A stretch of DNA of 28,816 bases from Azolla pinnata. Lineage: Eukaryota; Streptophyta; Polypodiopsida; Salviniales; Salviniaceae. The notes beneath the pieces are model-generated. The model was given only the letters and a program-made list of their open reading frames with translations, searched no databases and had not been told where the DNA came from. Positions 25,901 through 28,816 of this stretch are shown here, in pieces. Each line of letters opens with the position of its first letter. Position 1 is the first letter of the stretch. Where the stretch lies: positions 2,485 through 31,300 of the forward strand of contig JBBBWG010032875.1 of the NCBI GenBank assembly GCA_037176905.1, read 5' to 3'. Both the position numbers and the translations under genes were made by a program.

Positions 25901-27992
25901 ATAAATGCTGTTTGATAAATACCATCCTCCTGGGTCTCGTCATTGCCGTTGTTTACTGGCTGGCCTGGAATATTCAATATCGGCATCCCTGATGATAGGA
26001 ACAAATTCTAGTTAAACTTAAACACTCAGATCGACAAATACTATAGCAAGTGAAATATAGTATGAATAATACCAGAAGCGAATGGTGTTGAGAAAGGGTT
26101 GACAGCAGGACGTTGGAAGGCTGGGCTGTAAAACGAAGTCTCCGGCACAGCTTTGGTGATTTGGTCTGGAAAACTGCTTTGAACTGTAGGTGTTGCTTGT
26201 AATGACGTAGTGGTAACTTTGCTGCCTAATGTACATGAATCAACTACATCTTTGAAGTCATCCTGTATTGGAGTAGAAGGTATTATGAAGATAAATAAAG
26301 AAAAAGAAAAAAAATGTTAGTTACAAATAAATGCATCTATCACTATTCAGAATCCTAAAAACCAAGAACATTTACTTATCTATTCATATGCCTGTTGAGT
26401 ATACCTGAATTTTTGATGCATGACGTAGATAATCTTGAATCCCGTCTTGCCAAAGTTCCTGTGGATGCTCCTTCAACTGTTTTTCCACCCAGCTGTAAAG
26501 AAGGGAACTTCTCATCTGAAATTGCCTCCACTGCATTCTCAACTCATGTTGACAATTATGCATATATTTGCCAGTCAATTTACTAAGCGACTAAGTTTGT
26601 AAAGACTCTACAATTATGTGTTAAAATATGGAACAACTAGCCAGTTAGTTCAAAACCCAAATCTTCTAGCTAGGAGAAAGATCAGTGTTTTAACACATTG
26701 TCAATTATGAAGCTCACAGTGCGTTTTTGAAATTATTTAAAAAATGTGCAATCATGATAAAATTATTGTCATCCATGGCACGGAGTTGAATAGTGCAACA
26801 CTTAAATGGAGCCCATCCAATTGCCAACAATGTAAACATTAGTGAATAATGTTAACACGATTCACTTACAAAAAAGTAATAGACAACCTGTGGTAAAACA
26901 AAATGATTTGCTTAGAAGAACAGCTGTAAATCAGTAATGCACCTGGTAAATTGACTATTCAATGCTCTGACATATTGAAAATATTTTTGAGTCCTAGCTC
27001 CGCCAGGTTGATTCACAGACTGAGATTCCTCCGGAACTTTCTGCTATATAGAACGATCAGCTATGTAGATAATTAAGAAAAAGAAATCATCTACCCATCC
27101 CAGAACTTTTCGGATTACCAAAATCGCACAAGTAAACAATTACCAGAGAAACTAAGGCATACACAGAAATTTGTGTTATTTCAAATCCTACAACGATGTC
27201 ATTACCTTGCATGTTCTAATCTAGATTGACAATATCAGAAAGGCCAGAGTGATCGTTGAAAATTCAGAAATCCAGAGAGAAGACAGATGCATATGCAGCA
27301 AATCTAGAAAATCCGAACATGTAGATGCATTTGAGATGCATCTGCAAAATAAAAAATCCATAAAGACAGAAATGAGTTTACTAATAGATAATGTTGGTTT
27401 CAGCTTAGCATAAAACAGTATTACATCAGATAGCATAGCCAAGTTAAGACTTTATCGCTCTTCAACTCTTGGTGTTCGTTCCGAAACAACAAATGAAGGG
27501 AAAAACAGAAGGAACGAAAAATGTCACTCTGTTCGAGCAAGGACGTACTAAATAGCTCCTTTTCCTCCACGACACTGTCAGTGTTGTTTCTCACCTCAAC
27601 GTTTTCTTCCTTCACACTCTCTCCCATCTGCCACACCCCCATGTATTGCTAGAACTATCACTTCTTTGATTCTCCACAACAGAAACAGCAACAACAACAA
27701 CAACAACAACAAAGAGACGACGAAGAAGAGAGGAAACACATACAGTAAATCGATGAGACTTGTGTAAGGACTCGAGATATAGCTCATTCTCTCTCTGTAT
27801 GCGAGCTGGACAGACGTCGGACAAGGGATTGGACGAAAGGACAAGGAGAGAAGGCAAGGGAAGCTTGAAAACGGTGAGGAGAGGGTTTGGGAGGGGTGAA
27901 GGACGGCGACTTACTTTGCGTTGCGAAAGACTGTGGGGAGAATCAGCGTCCGTGTGAGCGAATCCGACAGCTTTGCGCTTCAGCGTGGCCAT
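22966..27992 (-). CDS. NUP50: NUP50-like nucleoporin with C-terminal Ran-binding (RanBD1) domain, nine exons
   Basis: Expected at the nuclear-pore basket, where NUP50 proteins bind Ran-GTP/importins and speed import-complex turnover (family knowledge). Exons in transcript order: 27992-27915, 27043-26943 (or from 27040), 26492-26405, 26262-26073, 25988-25923, 24355-24258, 24120-23998, 23405-23316, 23112-22966. They sum to 981 nt, giving 326 residues, with consistent phases. The start MATLKRKA at 27992 is followed by an AAA|gtaagt donor. Residues 51-88 (RALNSQFTSWVEKQLKEHPQ, ELWQDGIQDYLRHASKI) match the conserved plant NUP50 block. About 195-320 is the RanBD1: YEIKCKLYIK, DKAWKELGMGNLTLKSKEG, ATVVIRNEVGRILLNALLYP, GIFHSA and KGRLYLIKLRTASDAEEL. 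Intron 24257-24121 has a GC donor. The protein is shorter than Arabidopsis NUP50 (over 400 residues) and has no FG dipeptide repeats. It might instead be called a RanBP1-domain protein. Family assignment is from memory of plant homologues. Confidence 0.85.
23406..23997 (-). other. Intron of the NUP50-like gene, 592 nt
   Basis: Minus-strand GTGAGT donor after RNE and CTTACAG acceptor before VGRIL; both exons are in phase 0 and the junction lies inside the RanBD1. Nothing else recognised. Confidence 0.8.
24560..24830 (-). mobile_element. LINE remnant with zf-RVT-like motif (copy D)
   Basis: On the minus strand one frame reads LCESTKHCFWDCVNYNRC and GGVFMGFCCMVNLG. These line up with PCEFTEHCLWDC and RDVLMDFSCTVHLG of copy A (2174-2428). 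Upstream in another frame ITLFQCLVGQLKVGE-type text lines up with ATLFRWKFTYKSNAVGKW. Stops and frameshifts show a decayed copy. The two copies also agree at the DNA level over more than 150 bases. Confidence 0.55.
25011..25275. repeat. Diverged tandem duplication, unit about 138 bp
   Basis: Unit 1 (25011-25148) starts CTAATCCACTAGAACTCTCC and unit 2 (25149-25275) starts CTAGTCCACTGGAAATCTCC. Both then share GAGGTATTGCC/GAGATGTTGCC-like text, CCCAAAGTTG and GCAGCAAAAACC/GCCACAAACACC-like ends. It lies in the 1.6-kb intron of the NUP50-like gene. Confidence 0.7.
26493..26942 (-). other. Intron of the NUP50-like gene, 450 nt
   Basis: Donor CCAG|gtgcat at 26942 and acceptor TTCTTTACAG before CTGGGTGG. 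It splits a Ser codon (AG|C) inside the conserved NUP50 block. No repeat recognised. Confidence 0.85.
27595..27627 (-). other. Possible extra 33-nt exon in intron 1 of the NUP50-like gene
   Basis: On the minus strand, GTGTGGCAG|ATGGGAGAGAG... to ...AACGTTGAG|gtgaga gives an 11-codon phase-0 insert (MGESVKEENVE) that would fit between exons 1 and 2 without changing the frame. Donor is good; the acceptor lacks a clear pyrimidine tract. It could also serve as an alternative first coding exon, since it begins with ATG. It may equally be chance. Confidence 0.25.
27689..27712. repeat. (CAA)8 microsatellite
   Basis: Eight uninterrupted CAA units on the plus strand, inside intron 1 of the NUP50-like gene. 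Confidence 0.9.
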
Positions 27993-28007
27993 GGCGGAAG
28001 CTCGGCT

Positions 28008-28008
28008 C

Positions 28009-28041
<33 letters not shown>

Positions 28042-28042
28042 G
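28008..28042. repeat. (TCTG)n microsatellite
   Basis: About eight tandem TCTG units, 16 bases upstream of the NUP50-like start codon, in its presumed 5' UTR. On the sense strand this is (CAGA)n and stays open in the frame of the gene, giving TDRQ repeats. Confidence 0.9.
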
Positions 28043-28086
28043 TGTGCGCCTCGCGAATTCGCACAATCACTCCGTGTACGCGCATG

Positions 28087-28182
28087 CCTCCGTATGCGTA
28101 TGCCTCCGTACGCGTATGGCTTCGTACGCGTATGGCTTCGTACGCGTATGCCTCCGTATGCGTATGTCTCCGTATGCGTATG
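28087..28182. repeat. 16-bp minisatellite, six units
   Basis: Six consecutive 16-mers of the type CCTCCGTATGCGTATG start at 28087, 28103, 28119, 28135, 28151 and 28167, with variants GCTTCGTACGCGTATG (twice) and TCTCCGTATGCGTATG. A degenerate unit precedes them (28068-28086). Twelve of the 16 bases in each unit alternate pyrimidine and purine. Confidence 0.95.
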
Positions 28183-28209
28183 TCCATGGATGTATGCATG
28201 CATGGACAT
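28180..28209. repeat. 9-bp inverted repeat at the edge of the minisatellite
   Basis: ATGTCCATG (28180-28188) and CATGGACAT (28201-28209) are exact reverse complements around a 12-nt spacer that itself contains ATGCAT. Confidence 0.85.
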
Positions 28210-28816
28210 CAAAGAATCTACTACATTGTGATGGTAAGTAGTAAACCCACTTATTATCAACTGTCATGTTTTATCGACCGATCGCCATGCGAATCACTGG
28301 ATACACAGTTTCAATTAGCACGTCATCGATGAGCGACTTGGTATATTGCTGGGTTTGCCATGGCATATGGATTGCTCCCATGCACGAAATGCATGCACGT
28401 TTCCATTCGTTTTGCATGCTTTAAGAGACAACTGCTTCATATGGTTTCTGACAAGGCAGTTGGTTGGTTATATTCCTTTGTTGTATAGACATCCTCTCTT
28501 CATGCACCACTATCATCATTAGCATGCTAGCAGCCTGTGTCGTCTTGCCTTGACCAATACACACACACACATATAATTTATATACTCGCGGAGAGCTATG
28601 GCACTGCATAGATCATGTCGCAGAAGATCGGTTGAGCAGAGATCATGTTGTAGAAGCAAAACTTAGAGCGGTAAGCCAGAAAGACACAGAAATGTTGAAG
28701 GTGAAGAAGATCAAGCAACGAGATTGAGGTCAACCATAACTTGTTTGTTTAAACACGTCAAACCAGTGAGCGCCAAACCTGAACGAGCCTAAACATCAAA
28801 TGTAAAGTTATGCAAG
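28210..28816. promoter_or_regulatory. Upstream flank of the NUP50-like gene, likely promoter region
   Basis: No gene recognised on either strand. Read on the minus strand, TATATAAATTATA (28571-28584) could be a TATA element, about 580 bases before the ATG at 27992. It adjoins a short (CA)n run (about 28559-28571), so low complexity is an alternative explanation. Several CATGCA/TGCATG words occur at 28370-28420. The transcription start cannot be fixed. Confidence 0.3.

Larger units (their letters stand above)
24356..25922 (-). other. Long intron (1567 nt) of the NUP50-like gene with repeat content
   Basis: GTATTT donor at 25922 and TGTACAG acceptor at 24356, splitting an Asp codon (G|AT). It contains a LINE remnant (about 24560-24830) and a diverged tandem duplication (25011-25275). 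Confidence 0.8.
27044..27914 (-). other. First intron of the NUP50-like gene, 871 nt
   Basis: GTAAGT donor at 27914. The acceptor is the tandem ATATAGCAG near 27046-27041. It contains an eight-copy (CAA)n run (27689-27712, TTG on the sense strand) and a possible 33-nt exon at 27595-27627. The intron is in the usual position for plant transcription-enhancing first introns, but no such function is shown. Confidence 0.75.

Noticed and set aside
27612..28332. Several long overlapping open frames on both strands (up to 195 codons) with HTHTEAYAY, RMRMPPYAY or SVCLSVCL repeats
   Set aside because: They arise because the 4-bp and 16-bp tandem repeats lack stop codons in most frames. Only the frame joined to MATLKRKA may matter, as an extension.

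Overview
This window is nuclear DNA from a land plant. It carries two multi-exon, spliceosomal-intron genes facing each other tail to tail, in a low-GC background with long introns full of decayed LINE retrotransposon pieces. Introns with plant-like GT...AG ends, a plant class A BEACH protein (SPIRRIG type) and a plant-type NUP50/RanBP1-domain protein all point to Streptophyta. The sequence does not let me name the species. The moderate divergence from flowering-plant homologues that I remember, and the style of the LINEs, would fit a non-flowering lineage, but this is only an impression.

Layout. (1) 1-5210 has no recognisable exon of either main gene. It holds a (TATC)n microsatellite, an unexplained group of coding-like segments on the minus strand (about 600-1960), and three LINE remnants (2174-2428 minus, 2726-3470 minus, about 4040-4560 plus). 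It is most simply the first intron and/or the upstream flank of the BEACH gene. (2) 5211-21299, plus strand: a SPIRRIG-like BEACH gene with 17 exons visible. The joined exons stay in one open frame of 3527 codons plus a stop. Only an estimated 75 N-terminal residues are missing, to the left of 5211. Intron 3 of the visible set carries another LINE remnant. (3) 21300-22965: the tail-to-tail intergenic region, with two AATAAA signals and a near-perfect hairpin at 22252-22293. (4) 27992-22966, minus strand: a nine-exon gene for a protein of about 326 residues with a plant NUP50-type central motif and a C-terminal Ran-binding domain. One of its introns appears to be GC-AG, and one acceptor is a NAGNAG tandem. 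(5) 27993-28816: the upstream region of the NUP50-like gene, with a (TCTG)n microsatellite and a 16-bp minisatellite of alternating pyrimidine-purine sequence that stays open in the frame of the gene.

Function. The BEACH protein is expected to act as a very large cytoplasmic scaffold in membrane traffic and mRNP/P-body biology (known from Arabidopsis SPI). The NUP50-like protein is expected to act at the nuclear-pore basket in Ran/importin transport. Nothing in the sequence suggests that the two work together; they are ordinary neighbours. I found no convincing new multi-gene system. The most interesting items are non-coding structures, splice oddities and relic repeats.
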